DNA of 7,128 bases from Eggerthellaceae bacterium UBA5906. Its GTDB lineage: Bacteria; Actinomycetota; Coriobacteriia; Coriobacteriales; Eggerthellaceae. Both the position numbers and the translations under genes were made by a program. The notes beneath the pieces were generated by a model. That model worked only from the letters and a program-made list of their open reading frames with translations. It had not been told where the DNA came from and ran no database searches. Each line of letters opens with the position of its first letter. Within the stretch, counting starts at the first letter, position 1. The DNA lies in NCBI GenBank assembly GCA_002431805.1, contig DJEE01000044.1, positions 14,006-21,133 of the forward strand, written 5' to 3'. This document shows, one piece after another, positions 1 to 6,564 of the stretch.

Positions 1-2179
1 TGGCAACGGCCTGCGCACCATAGCGAATGGCCTCGTCGGCACGTTCGAACGAGCGCTCGAGCAGATGCACTATCTCAAGGTGGCACAGGAAAAACGAGTC
101 GGGCACCACGCGCACGCGCTTTCCCGCATCGGCCTGCGCCTGCGGCACGAGCGAGCACGCGCCAGCTCGGGCCAGGTTGTACAGCACGCGCGAACCATAC
201 CCGTCGAACGCGCGGAACACCTCGGACGACCCGTCAACGAAACCATCAAGCAGCTGCGCCTCGGACACGGCATCCACCAGCGCCGCAACCGCGGCCGCCT
301 GATCGGTTTCCGCCAACGCGTGAGCGCGGCCAAGCGCAACCAGGCAGCGGTCGTCGCCCAGAAAGCGGCTTACCACCGCGTTTTGGTCCGCTGCGTCCAC
401 GGTGCCCTCGGCAAGCGCGCTCATCAAACGCGTGCATGCAGACACGGCGCGTTCGTCCTTCGCTTCAACGGCGTGCATCTGCACCTCGCGCACCGCGGCA
501 ATGGCCTCGGACGTGTTTCGAGCGCCAACCAGCGTATCAGCCAGCTGCTCAGCCGTGCGGCGATACGCCGTGTCGTATTCGATGTCCATGTCGCGCTCGC
601 ATGGGGCACCCAACGCTTCCTGGGCATACGCGGGCAGCGCGGCGTCACCCGCACCGCCTGCGTTCCACGCCTCGAACACCGGGTGCATCAAGCGCGGGTC
701 GGGCAGCGCGGCGCCGGCAACGTTGAAGCCTGCGCCTTCTTGCTGCAGCAACTTGCGCGCGTCGCCTGCCTGCGCGTCAACGAAGCCCTGCGTTCGCTCG
801 TAAGCCTCGCGCGTAAGGTTGACCTCGAACAACGCCACAGAGGCATCGGGGTGCGGCGCGCCATCAGCAGGTTGCGAAGCGGACCCAACCGGCCAAGCCA
901 GCAGCTTTACGCGCCCCACCTGCGCTTCTGCTTCAAACGCATGCGCCGCCAGCAACAGCCCCACGTGCATGGCGTACGAGAGCGCTTGCTCTTGCCCGCG
1001 CGCGCCCTCGCCCGCCGGCATAAGCTTGGCCGTAGGCACCGTCAAGCCGAAGGCAACCGCACCCGAAGCACCATCAACGCGCAGCTGCGCGTCCACGCGC
1101 ACCGGAAGGCGCAGCTGTTCGACGGCAAGCGCCAAGCGGCAGCGCAAGCCCCACTCCCCTGCCGCTTGACCTGCGGGGGCGCTCTCAAGTTCGCCACCGG
1201 CAGGCTTTTGGGCCGCCACGGTGTCAAACAAGCTTTCGTCAACGTGTTCGCATTCCGCAAGCGACGCTTGGCACGCGCGCTTGTCTAAGCGCTCGCACAG
1301 CAGCACGAAGCGGTTCAGTGCCGACTCAACGCCCCACAGTGCCTCGGCGGGAATGCTATCGTCATCTTTGTTCGTTACCAGATAACAGGTATGCGCATAG
1401 CGCGTAGAGCGCACCAAGCGAACCGCTTCATCGGGAATGCCCTGCTCATGCAGCTGTTCAAGCCCTGAAGCCTCAAGGTTGCGCACCAGCAGCTCAACCG
1501 CACCGGGGGCCGAAAGCTGCGGGTCTGCCAGCACGTCGTGCACCTCGCGCACAAACGAGCGCAGCCCGGCAAACGGCTTTTCGGGCTCCACGGCATCAAG
1601 CAAGCGCGCAACATCGTGGCTTGGCACCGCCGGAGCGCCCAAACCAGGGCGATAGCAAAACGCCAAAAATGCGCGGGCCATGAATTCCTTGTACGTAAGC
1701 CCATCGGCATGCGCGCCGAAGTTGTACCAGGTATCGGAAATGCTGTACCAGTCGCGCGCTTCCTTGTACGAAGCAATCGCGCGCGCGTCCTTCTTTTCGC
1801 CGTCGCGCACGTACACGTAGCCTGCCGACGCGTTGTTCACGCGCTCCTTTCCGAAGTGCGCGATCTCCAAATCGGGAAGGCGCGCCGGCGGGGCTATCTG
1901 AGGCTCACTGCAGGCAAATGCACGGCCGTACACGTCAACGTACGCAACAATACGCATGGCCTGATCAGGCTCGTTGCCTTCAGCATGCACCACGTACATG
2001 CCGCCGCTTGCCGGCTTTGGGCGCATGGCGCGGCCGCCAACTATGCCGAAGGTGCCCGCAGGCTCATCGCCGCCCGGCAACGCCGGCACGCTGCCCTCGT
2101 ACGCGTACAGCCGCACACCGAGCAGCTTCTCGTGCGGCTCAAGCCGCCACACGCCATCTTTTCCCGCAACCTCTTGCAA
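1..2179 (-). CDS. Large uncharacterised protein, 3' end cut off by window edge
   Basis: I do not recognise this family. The minus-strand frame is open for 726 codons from a TTG at 2179 to the left edge, so the C-terminus is missing. TTG is chosen because a strong GGAAAGGA site sits 8 bases upstream. An in-frame TAA lies at 2213-2215 and there is no in-frame ATG until about codon 52. The protein looks soluble: no signal peptide or membrane segment is visible. Residues 1-125 look beta-rich. Residues 130-180 are aromatic-rich (DWYSISDTWYNFG at 143-155). Residues 186-320 are mostly helical, 330-345 is an Ala/Gly/Pro linker, and 346-460 looks like a mixed alpha/beta domain. From about 560 the sequence is helical and Ala-rich with a TPR-like feel (for example FERADEAIRYGAQAVA at the edge), but I cannot confirm a repeat. 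It starts 61 bases after the importer ATPase gene on the same strand with no clear terminator between, so co-transcription is possible. Coding status is supported by the long open frame and sensible composition; function is unknown. Confidence 0.85.
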   Translation of the reverse strand, partial: MQEVAGKDGVWRLEPHEKLLGVRLYAYEGSVPALPGGDEPAGTFGIVGGRAMRPKPASGGMYVVHAEGNEPDQAMRIVAYVDVYGRAFACSEPQIAPPARLPDLEIAHFGKERVNNASAGYVYVRDGEKKDARAIASYKEARDWYSISDTWYNFGAHADGLTYKEFMARAFLAFCYRPGLGAPAVPSHDVARLLDAVEPEKPFAGLRSFVREVHDVLADPQLSAPGAVELLVRNLEASGLEQLHEQGIPDEAVRLVRSTRYAHTCYLVTNKDDDSIPAEALWGVESALNRFVLLCERLDKRACQASLAECEHVDESLFDTVAAQKPAGGELESAPAGQAAGEWGLRCRLALAVEQLRLPVRVDAQLRVDGASGAVAFGLTVPTAKLMPAGEGARGQEQALSYAMHVGLLLAAHAFEAEAQVGRVKLLAWPVGSASQPADGAPHPDASVALFEVNLTREAYERTQGFVDAQAGDARKLLQQEGAGFNVAGAALPDPRLMHPVFEAWNAGGAGDAALPAYAQEALGAPCERDMDIEYDTAYRRTAEQLADTLVGARNTSEAIAAVREVQMHAVEAKDERAVSACTRLMSALAEGTVDAADQNAVVSRFLGDDRCLVALGRAHALAETDQAAAVAALVDAVSEAQLLDGFVDGSSEVFRAFDGYGSRVLYNLARAGACSLVPQAQADAGKRVRVVPDSFFLCHLEIVHLLERSFERADEAIRYGAQAVA

Positions 2180-2187
2180 CGCATCCG

Positions 2188-2195
2188 TCCTTTCC
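2188..2195 (-). promoter_or_regulatory. Ribosome binding site fixing a TTG start
   Basis: On the minus strand GGAAAGGA stands 8 bases before the TTG at 2179. An ATG at 2185 lies closer to it but is in another frame that meets a stop after about 50 codons. The site therefore supports the TTG start of the large unknown gene. Confidence 0.65.
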
Positions 2196-2240
2196 AAAAC
2201 CTGACGAATAGCTTACCAGAGTGTTGCGCTTAGCAAGCCG

Positions 2241-3023
2241 TTACCTTACAACCGGTCCACAGAGCACCGCGCCTTCGGCATCAGCATCGCGCACAACCGT
2301 CACGGGCACGCCATATGCAAGCGACAGCACCTCGGGGCGCAGCAAGTCCTCTGCGCTGCCCGCTACGCGATGACCATCACGCATGAGCAGCACCCCGCGC
2401 GCACCGCACTGCGCCACGTGCGCCGGAGAATGCGTGGTCATTACCACGCCCAACCCCTTTTCGGCAAGCGTGCGCACGGCCGATAGCACGCGTGCTTCGT
2501 TTCCCAAGTCCAAGCTCGCACACGGCTCGTCCATCATAAGGTAGCGCGCACCTTGCGCCACCGCGCGGGCAATAAGCACCATCTGACGCTGACCGCCCGA
2601 AAGCTCGGTATATGCCCGATCCGCCAAATCCAGAATGCCCAGCTCGTTCATAGCGCGGCGTGCCACCTCGTAGCTTGTTGCGCCCGGACGACCGAACAGC
2701 CCTCCTGTTGCCGACGCGCCCATGACCACCACATCGGCCGCCGTAAACGCAAACGGAGGCGTATGCGCCTGAGGCACGTACGCAAGCAGGTGCGCGCGGC
2801 GCTGATCGGAGCAGTGCAGCACGTCCTGCCCATCAACCTCCACCGAACCGCCAAGAGCCGCAAGCAGGCCTAGCATGGTGCGAAACAGCGTGGTCTTCCC
2901 AACGCCATTAGGTCCAAGCAGGCAAAACACGCTTCCCTGCTCCACTTCGGCATTGAAACCCTTTATAACGGCACGCCCACGATACCCGCACGACAGGTCC
3001 TTCACGCAAATGCTCACAGCCAT
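2241..3023 (-). CDS. ABC transporter ATP-binding protein, siderophore/heme/cobalamin type
   Basis: This is the cytoplasmic ATPase that would power the neighbouring FecCD-type permease. It has 260 residues, normal for the FecE/FepC/BtuD group. All core motifs are intact: Walker A GPNGVGKTT at 37-45, Q-loop glutamine at 85 (YVPQ), signature LSGGQRQ at 141-147, Walker B YLMMDEP at 161-167, D-loop SLD at 170-172 and the switch histidine at 198 (MTTHSP). The ATG overlaps the end of the permease gene by 10 bases, and its ribosome site (GGAAGGA) lies inside permease codons, so translational coupling is likely. Gene order after the permease is typical of iron-complex importers. The substrate cannot be deduced from the ATPase. 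Family call is very secure; substrate is not. Confidence 0.95.
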   Translation of the reverse strand: MAVSICVKDLSCGYRGRAVIKGFNAEVEQGSVFCLLGPNGVGKTTLFRTMLGLLAALGGSVEVDGQDVLHCSDQRRAHLLAYVPQAHTPPFAFTAADVVVMGASATGGLFGRPGATSYEVARRAMNELGILDLADRAYTELSGGQRQMVLIARAVAQGARYLMMDEPCASLDLGNEARVLSAVRTLAEKGLGVVMTTHSPAHVAQCGARGVLLMRDGHRVAGSAEDLLRPEVLSLAYGVPVTVVRDADAEGAVLCGPVVR

Positions 3024-4081
3024 TCCTTCCTTCCGCGTGCCAGCAAGAACAGAAACAGCGGGGCGCCAATAAGCGCCGTCAGCACGCTAATGGGCAGTTC
3101 ACCAGGTATGGCAATGCGGGCAATGTCGTCCACCACCACCATAAAGCACGCCCCACCCAGCATGGATAGCGGGATAAGCGAGCGGTAATTAGGCCCCGTG
3201 ACCAGGCGCGTTATATGCGGGATAATAAGGCCAACCCAGCCAACCGAACCGCACATGCACACCGTTATAGATGTAAGCAGCGTAGCGGCCGCAATAATAA
3301 CGGCGCGGGTTTTGCCCACGTTCACGCCCATAGCGCGCGCCTCGTCGTCACCGAACGACATAACGTTGATACGCCAGCGCAGGGCAAGCAGCAAGCCGCC
3401 GCCAATAACAAGACAGGCCGCCATAGTCCATACGTTGGCTTCGTTTCCGCTGCGCGCAAAGCTTCCCATCAGCCAGTACGTAATCTGCGGAAGCGTGTCA
3501 TCGGGATCGGCCACGTATTTCAAAAGCGAAGTGAACGCGGAAAACACCGATGCAATAACCGTGCCTGCCAAGATCATTACCACAATAGCGTTGCCCGTTT
3601 TACCGAACGACCGCGCAATGGCCATGACCACCAGCACCGCGATAATACCGAACGCAAACGACATGGCATGAACCGCAATGCTAGACAGGCCCAGCAGCAG
3701 CGCCAGCGCGGCACCTGCGCCAGCGCCCGCCGAAACGCCCAGAATATCGGGCGACACCATGGGGTTCTTGAAAATCCCCTGGTAAGCGGCCCCCGAAACC
3801 GCCAGCGCAGCACCAGCTAAGGCGGCTATAACCACGCGCGGCAAACGGATAACGGCAAGTACGGTAACGGCCTTGTCGTTCGAAGAGGTCTGTGCAAGCC
3901 CAAACTTTGCCGCCACAACCCCCGCAATATCTGAAACGCTTATATCATACGTGCCCACCGTCAGCGACACCGCCACCATGACCACAAGCAAAACCGCAAG
4001 CGCTATGCCAACCGCCCACTCGCGCGCCATCACACGCGCATGTCCCGGCAGCGCCGCGCTTTGCTTCACTCGTTTTTCCAT
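3014..4081 (-). CDS. FecCD/BtuC-family ABC importer permease
   Basis: Integral membrane subunit of a type II ABC importer, expected to work as a homodimer with the ATPase encoded downstream. Length is 355 residues, usual for the family. A cytoplasmic N-terminus of about 20 residues is followed by many hydrophobic helices (first at about 23-43; others near 83-100, 115-155, 165-185, 217-235, 260-275, 305-320 and 331-348). Family landmarks are visible: RLPR at 79-82, GAAYQGIFKNPMVSPDILG at 97-115, YWLMGSF at 202-208, GWVGLIIPHITRL at 281-293 (the region that contacts the ATPase) and DDIAR with GELPISVLTALIGAP at 318-341. The ATG at 4081 has AAAGGA about 4 bases upstream. A 93-base gap with a hairpin separates it from the binding-protein gene. 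Known substrates of the family are ferric siderophores, heme and corrinoids; which applies here is not visible. Confidence 0.95.
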   Translation of the reverse strand: MEKRVKQSAALPGHARVMAREWAVGIALAVLLVVMVAVSLTVGTYDISVSDIAGVVAAKFGLAQTSSNDKAVTVLAVIRLPRVVIAALAGAALAVSGAAYQGIFKNPMVSPDILGVSAGAGAGAALALLLGLSSIAVHAMSFAFGIIAVLVVMAIARSFGKTGNAIVVMILAGTVIASVFSAFTSLLKYVADPDDTLPQITYWLMGSFARSGNEANVWTMAACLVIGGGLLLALRWRINVMSFGDDEARAMGVNVGKTRAVIIAAATLLTSITVCMCGSVGWVGLIIPHITRLVTGPNYRSLIPLSMLGGACFMVVVDDIARIAIPGELPISVLTALIGAPLFLFLLARGRKEWL

Positions 4082-4100
4082 GTCATCCTTTGCAAAATAT

Positions 4101-4147
4101 GCCGAAACGGCCCACGGCGAAGGGAAGTGGCCGCAGAGCCGTTCGGC
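4101..4147 (-). repeat. Intercistronic imperfect hairpin, possible attenuator
   Basis: In the gap between the binding-protein and permease genes, 4101-4111 (GCCGAAACGGC) pairs with 4138-4147 (GCCGTTCGGC): ten pairs with one bulged base. An inner stem CCAC (4112-4115) / GTGG (4127-4130) closes an 11-base loop, leaving a 7-base bulge. On the transcribed (minus) strand the stem is followed directly by ATATTTT and then the permease ribosome site. Such a structure could act as a leaky terminator or protect the upstream mRNA end, making more binding protein than permease. The pairing is seen; the role is inferred. Confidence 0.55.
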
Positions 4148-4174
4148 GTAACGGAAAAATCTTCAGGATGCGCC

Positions 4175-5317
4175 TTATGCGCGCTTGCCTTGACCACCCT
4201 GCGGGTTGCCAGCACCGGAAGACGTAGCGCCAGACAGGATATTCTGAGCATCGGCATCGGAAAGCTCAGTGTTGTAGAAGTTCTTGTAGAAATCCTGCAG
4301 CACTTGTTGCATATCCTGGTCAGCATACAATTCTGGGTACATAACCGAGCCCAACCACGGAGCCATGAGCGCACCCTCGGCGCTGCGCACGCACCATAAG
4401 TACAGCGCCGTAGGACACACGTATACGTTGCCGTTTTTCACCGCGTCAACATCGGCCAATGCGGAGTCGGAAAGGATCTGGTCCTTCACATTCGTGTTCA
4501 TGGTCACAATGTACTCAGGGTTCCACTTCACAATCTGTTCAGCGTCGACGCTGCGGTACTGCCCGCTTTGCGCGCCCTCGTACCCCGCCGCCACGTTCTT
4601 CGCGCCAACAGCCTCGTAATATGCGTTGGAGATGTCCTTATCGTCGGCACACACGTACTGGTCGCCGCTCACGTTCATCTGCAACACCGTATGCTTTTGG
4701 GCATCGGTAAGCTTTGAAGCACGCTGCTGAGCGTCAGAAATGCTTTGCTTATAGTATTCAACGAACTGCTGGGCACGGGCGTATTCCTCGTCGCCCAGAA
4801 TTTCGCCGATGGTTAGGAAGTTGTTACACATATCTTCAACGGTTGACAGCTTGTTCAGCGCCACCACGGCAATACCCGCTTGACGCAGCTGCTCAAGCTG
4901 CTCATCGCTGTATACGCTAGCCGGACCATACACCACCTGCACATCGGCGGCAATCAGATCTTCCACCGAAGACGAGTCGTAGCTGTTGGGGTTCGACTCG
5001 TTATAATCGGCGAACACTGCCTTGAACGCATCGGAAATCTGCTTGTTCGAAGCGGCGGCAATCTTTCCATTGCCCGCACAGAACATCTCAGTTGTCTGCG
5101 CGAACGCGCCCATGGTGGGAGCCACGCGTTCCACCTGAGCCGGAATGGTTACCTCATTGCCGTTGCTGTCGGTAACGGTGCGCGTTGCAGCCTGCTCTTC
5201 GGTAGCTTGCGTGTTGGTAGCAAAATCTGCGGTTTGCTGCTGTGCGCACCCCGCCAGCAAACAACTAGACATCAGCACGGCCGATAGCGCCACGCCGGTA
5301 AGCTTCGTAAGGTTCAT
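4175..5317 (-). CDS. Lipoprotein substrate-binding protein of iron-complex/cobalamin-type ABC importer
   Basis: Extracellular receptor that would capture the ligand and deliver it to the permease. The start at 5317 is preferred over the in-frame ATG at 5371. It has AAAGGA 5 bases upstream and begins a classic signal peptide (MNLTKL, a hydrophobic core, then lipobox LLAGC with the lipidated Cys at 24), whereas the longer form would put 18 charged residues before it. The protein then has 380 residues. After a Gln/Thr/Ala-rich tether (25-45), TVTDSNGNEVTIP at 48-59 is the typical opening of the periplasmic-binding-protein-2 fold (FepB/FhuD/BtuF class). The pattern VEDLIAADVQVVYGP at 118-132 fits the N-lobe and VDAEQIVKWNPEYIV at 257-271 the C-lobe. 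The segment around LWCVRSAEGALMAPWLG (307-323) is a conserved-looking late motif. The C-terminus ends in a Gly/Ser/Gln-rich tail. It is first in the operon. Fold assignment is strong; the ligand (siderophore, heme, corrinoid or another chelate) is open. Confidence 0.92.
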   Translation of the reverse strand: MNLTKLTGVALSAVLMSSCLLAGCAQQQTADFATNTQATEEQAATRTVTDSNGNEVTIPAQVERVAPTMGAFAQTTEMFCAGNGKIAAASNKQISDAFKAVFADYNESNPNSYDSSSVEDLIAADVQVVYGPASVYSDEQLEQLRQAGIAVVALNKLSTVEDMCNNFLTIGEILGDEEYARAQQFVEYYKQSISDAQQRASKLTDAQKHTVLQMNVSGDQYVCADDKDISNAYYEAVGAKNVAAGYEGAQSGQYRSVDAEQIVKWNPEYIVTMNTNVKDQILSDSALADVDAVKNGNVYVCPTALYLWCVRSAEGALMAPWLGSVMYPELYADQDMQQVLQDFYKNFYNTELSDADAQNILSGATSSGAGNPQGGQGKRA

Positions 5318-5322
5318 AGCGT

Positions 5323-5328
5323 TCCTTT
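5323..5328 (-). promoter_or_regulatory. Ribosome binding site fixing the lipoprotein start
   Basis: AAAGGA on the minus strand lies 5 bases before the ATG at 5317. It supports this start over the ATG at 5371, which would extend the protein ahead of its signal peptide. Confidence 0.7.
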
Positions 5329-5410
5329 CAATCCTTCTTTTCGCCTTCCGATGCACGACCATAGCCGCCATGCGGCACGTAGAACAATGGTGAAAAAGGG
5401 GTGAAAACGC

Positions 5411-5434
5411 TATAATGCCTTATCAAAGTATAAT
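5411..5434 (+). promoter_or_regulatory. Two exact TATAAT -10 boxes upstream of the LuxR-type gene
   Basis: TATAAT occurs at 5411-5416 and again at 5429-5434, 18 bases apart, ahead of the ATG at 5474. Transcription from them would give leaders of about 50 or 33 bases. The -35 region is poor: TGGTGA at 5388-5393, with 17-base spacing to the first box, matches consensus at three of six. Weak -35 elements would fit a need for an activator, but that is inference. Confidence 0.5.
5427..5432 (-). promoter_or_regulatory. Possible -10 box for the importer operon (TATACT)
   Basis: TATACT on the minus strand matches the sigma-70 -10 consensus at five of six bases. It overlaps the plus-strand TATAAT at 5429-5434. 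It would give a leader of roughly 100 bases before the lipoprotein gene. I see no good -35 at standard spacing, so this is tentative. The AT-rich stretch around it contrasts with the GC-rich surroundings. Confidence 0.35.
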
Positions 5435-5473
5435 CTTGATTCAGAATAACATGATTGCAAGGAGCTTTTCATC

Positions 5474-6040
5474 ATGCAGCTGCGTCGTCAAACAACCAAC
5501 CGAGCAAGTCAAACCATCGCTTTTCTTGTTGCGGCGTCAACTATTTGTTGCTGGACTAGCGTGATGGGGGCCTTAGCCGCAAAGGGCATCGACCACAGTT
5601 TGCTTGACGGCGTTACCTGCGCCGCAGTAGTGGCACTTGGAGGTGCAGGCGCCCTAAGCGCAGCCGTCCGAAAGCGCAACAAGCAGGCACCGTCATGCCT
5701 TGACGAAACGCACTTGCAGGAGCTAAGCGCAGGCGCAAACCATACAGCCGGCACCACCTGCACAGCGCCGAAGGCCGAAAGCCTGCCAGCGGAGCCCCCG
5801 TTAAACCCCACCGAGCAAGCGTGCCTTGCTCTTGCCCAAGCCCACAATTTATCGCTGCGCGAGCGCGAGGTGCTCAATCTTATGGCAACCGGTATCACCG
5901 GCAAGGAAATCGCTATCGCATTAACGCTGTCGTACAACACGGTGAAGTCTCACATTCGCCATATTTATGACAAGCTGGACGTTCATCGCAAACAAGACCT
6001 GGTCGACCTTATCGAACAGCAAAAAGAACGCCTTGCATAA
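5474..6040 (+). CDS. Membrane-anchored LuxR-type HTH transcriptional regulator
   Basis: Predicted DNA-binding regulator of 188 residues, divergent from the importer operon. A basic N-terminus (RR at 4-5) leads into two hydrophobic segments, about 14-36 and 43-65, joined by a short loop. RKRNK at 66-70 follows, which by the positive-inside rule puts both ends in the cytoplasm. Residues 71-122 form a polar, probably flexible linker. The C-terminal 65 residues are a LuxR/GerE HTH: LSLREREVLNLMATG at 126-140 with the usual Glu pair region, KEIA at 144-147, and recognition helix NTVKSHIRHIYDKL at 155-168. There is no receiver, autoinducer-binding or ATPase domain. Cysteines at 25, 26 and 49 lie in or beside the membrane segments. 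The ATG has AAGGAG 9 bases upstream. The HTH is near certain, and the membrane topology is likely. The signal and targets are unknown; the adjacent importer is the obvious candidate. Confidence 0.9.
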   Translation: MQLRRQTTNRASQTIAFLVAASTICCWTSVMGALAAKGIDHSLLDGVTCAAVVALGGAGALSAAVRKRNKQAPSCLDETHLQELSAGANHTAGTTCTAPKAESLPAEPPLNPTEQACLALAQAHNLSLREREVLNLMATGITGKEIAIALTLSYNTVKSHIRHIYDKLDVHRKQDLVDLIEQQKERLA

Positions 6041-6041
6041 A

Positions 6042-6071
6042 AAAGCCGCCTGCCCTGCGGCAAGCGGCTTT
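6042..6071. terminator. Bidirectional intrinsic terminator between convergent genes
   Basis: AAAGCCGC (6042-6049) pairs with GCGGCTTT (6064-6071), and an inner TGCC/GGCA stem closes a CTGC loop, with one C-A mismatch between the two stems. On the minus strand the stem ends in a run of six T, ideal for the HIT-protein transcript. On the plus strand the run is only TTT, weaker for the regulator gene, whose stop codon lies just upstream. Confidence 0.85.
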
Positions 6072-6113
6072 CCTGCGCTCAAATAAGCTGTCCAGCAGCA
6101 CTGTTGCTGCTTG

Positions 6114-6479
6114 TTATTCCCCTACACGCTGGGAGTTCTCGAACGTGAAGCGACCCATCTTCACGCCACCTAAGATGTGGATGTGGAAATGCTTCACCGT
6201 TGCGGCCGAATCGGGACCGGTGTTCATGACCGTGCGGAAGCCGGACTCGCGCACGCCCTTGAGCTCGGCCACCTTCGGCACCACCGACAGCATGTGACCC
6301 AGCACCTCGGCCGGAATGCCGTCGCACAAATCGTCGTAGTGTTTCTTCGGCACCAGCAGCGTGTGCACCGGCGCTTCAGGCTCGATGTCGTCGAACGCAA
6401 AGCAGATGTCGTCCTCGTACACCTTGTTCGTGGGAATCTCGCCGGAAATAAGCTTGCAGAACAGGCAATCGTCAGCCAT
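6114..6479 (-). CDS. HIT-family (histidine triad) nucleotide-binding protein, HinT-like
   Basis: Small cytosolic nucleotide-binding hydrolase of 121 residues, the usual size for bacterial HinT-type proteins, which cleave phosphoramidate-linked purine nucleotides. The active-site motif HFHIHILGG at 97-105 carries the three histidines (97, 99, 101). The opening CLFCKLISGEIP at 5-16, with Cys 5 and Cys 8, is the zinc-type start of the family. PKKH at 44-47 and NTGPDSAATVKH at 86-97 are further landmarks. The start at 6479 is favoured over an upstream in-frame ATG at 6557: AAAGGAG lies 5 bases before it, and the 26 extra residues look like translated spacer. The gene follows leuB by 85 bases on the same strand and ends at a strong terminator, so it may be the last gene of that transcript. 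The exact physiological substrate is unknown. Confidence 0.93.
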   Translation of the reverse strand: MADDCLFCKLISGEIPTNKVYEDDICFAFDDIEPEAPVHTLLVPKKHYDDLCDGIPAEVLGHMLSVVPKVAELKGVRESGFRTVMNTGPDSAATVKHFHIHILGGVKMGRFTFENSQRVGE

Positions 6480-6484
6480 AGGGG

Positions 6485-6491
6485 CTCCTTT
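6485..6491 (-). promoter_or_regulatory. Ribosome binding site of the HIT gene
   Basis: AAAGGAG on the minus strand stands 5 bases before the ATG at 6479 and decides the start against the upstream ATG at 6557. Confidence 0.75.
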
Positions 6492-6501
6492 CGCTATGAA
6501 C

Positions 6502-6522
6502 GGCGCCGCAGCGCGCGGCGCC
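6502..6522. repeat. GC-rich inverted repeat in leuB-HIT gap
   Basis: GGCGCCGC (6502-6509) pairs perfectly with GCGGCGCC (6515-6522) around a 5-base loop. No T tract follows on either strand, so it is not a standard terminator. It sits just upstream of the HIT ribosome site on the minus strand and may affect mRNA stability or translation. Confidence 0.5.
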
Positions 6523-6529
6523 TGCACAC

Positions 6530-6555
6530 GGGGAAGAGCGCAGCCGCCCTTCCCC
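6530..6555. repeat. Inverted repeat just after leuB
   Basis: GGGGAAG (6530-6536) pairs with CTTCCCC (6549-6555), with a 12-base loop. It begins 9 bases past the leuB stop codon on the minus strand. There is no T tract, so it could be a 3'-end stabilising hairpin or a weak terminator rather than an efficient one. Confidence 0.45.
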
Positions 6556-6564
6556 AACCAGCAC

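Noticed and set aside
65..1288. A 407-codon plus-strand open frame
   Set aside because: It lies antisense to the large minus-strand gene, is extremely rich in Arg, His and Ala with no recognisable domain, and has the look of a mirror frame in GC-rich DNA. The minus-strand frame has balanced composition and stays open much further.
1538..2233. A 231-codon plus-strand open frame
   Set aside because: It is antisense to the start of the same large gene, with Arg/His/Ala-biased, low-quality composition; no family motif is visible.
2180..2240. Possible terminator between the ATPase gene and the large unknown gene
   Set aside because: Only a 4-pair GCTT/AAGC hairpin with no T tract is present, too weak to call.
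3215..3820. A 201-codon plus-strand open frame inside the permease gene
   Set aside because: It is a shadow: the opposite strand encodes an unmistakable FecCD permease, and this translation is rich in Arg, His, Asn and Gln without motifs.
5318..5371. Upstream in-frame ATG extending the binding protein by 18 residues
   Set aside because: It would place a charged stretch ahead of a complete lipoprotein signal peptide, while the ATG at 5317 has a well-spaced ribosome site.
5318..5426. Possible cobalamin or other riboswitch in the importer leader
   Set aside because: I saw only a small GCCGC/GCGGC stem (5364-5376) and no B12-box or other riboswitch core; the leader is short for a cobalamin element.
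6480..6557. Upstream in-frame ATG extending the HIT protein by 26 residues
   Set aside because: The extension translates the hairpin-rich spacer, and the ATG at 6479 has AAAGGAG at ideal spacing and begins the conserved family N-terminus.
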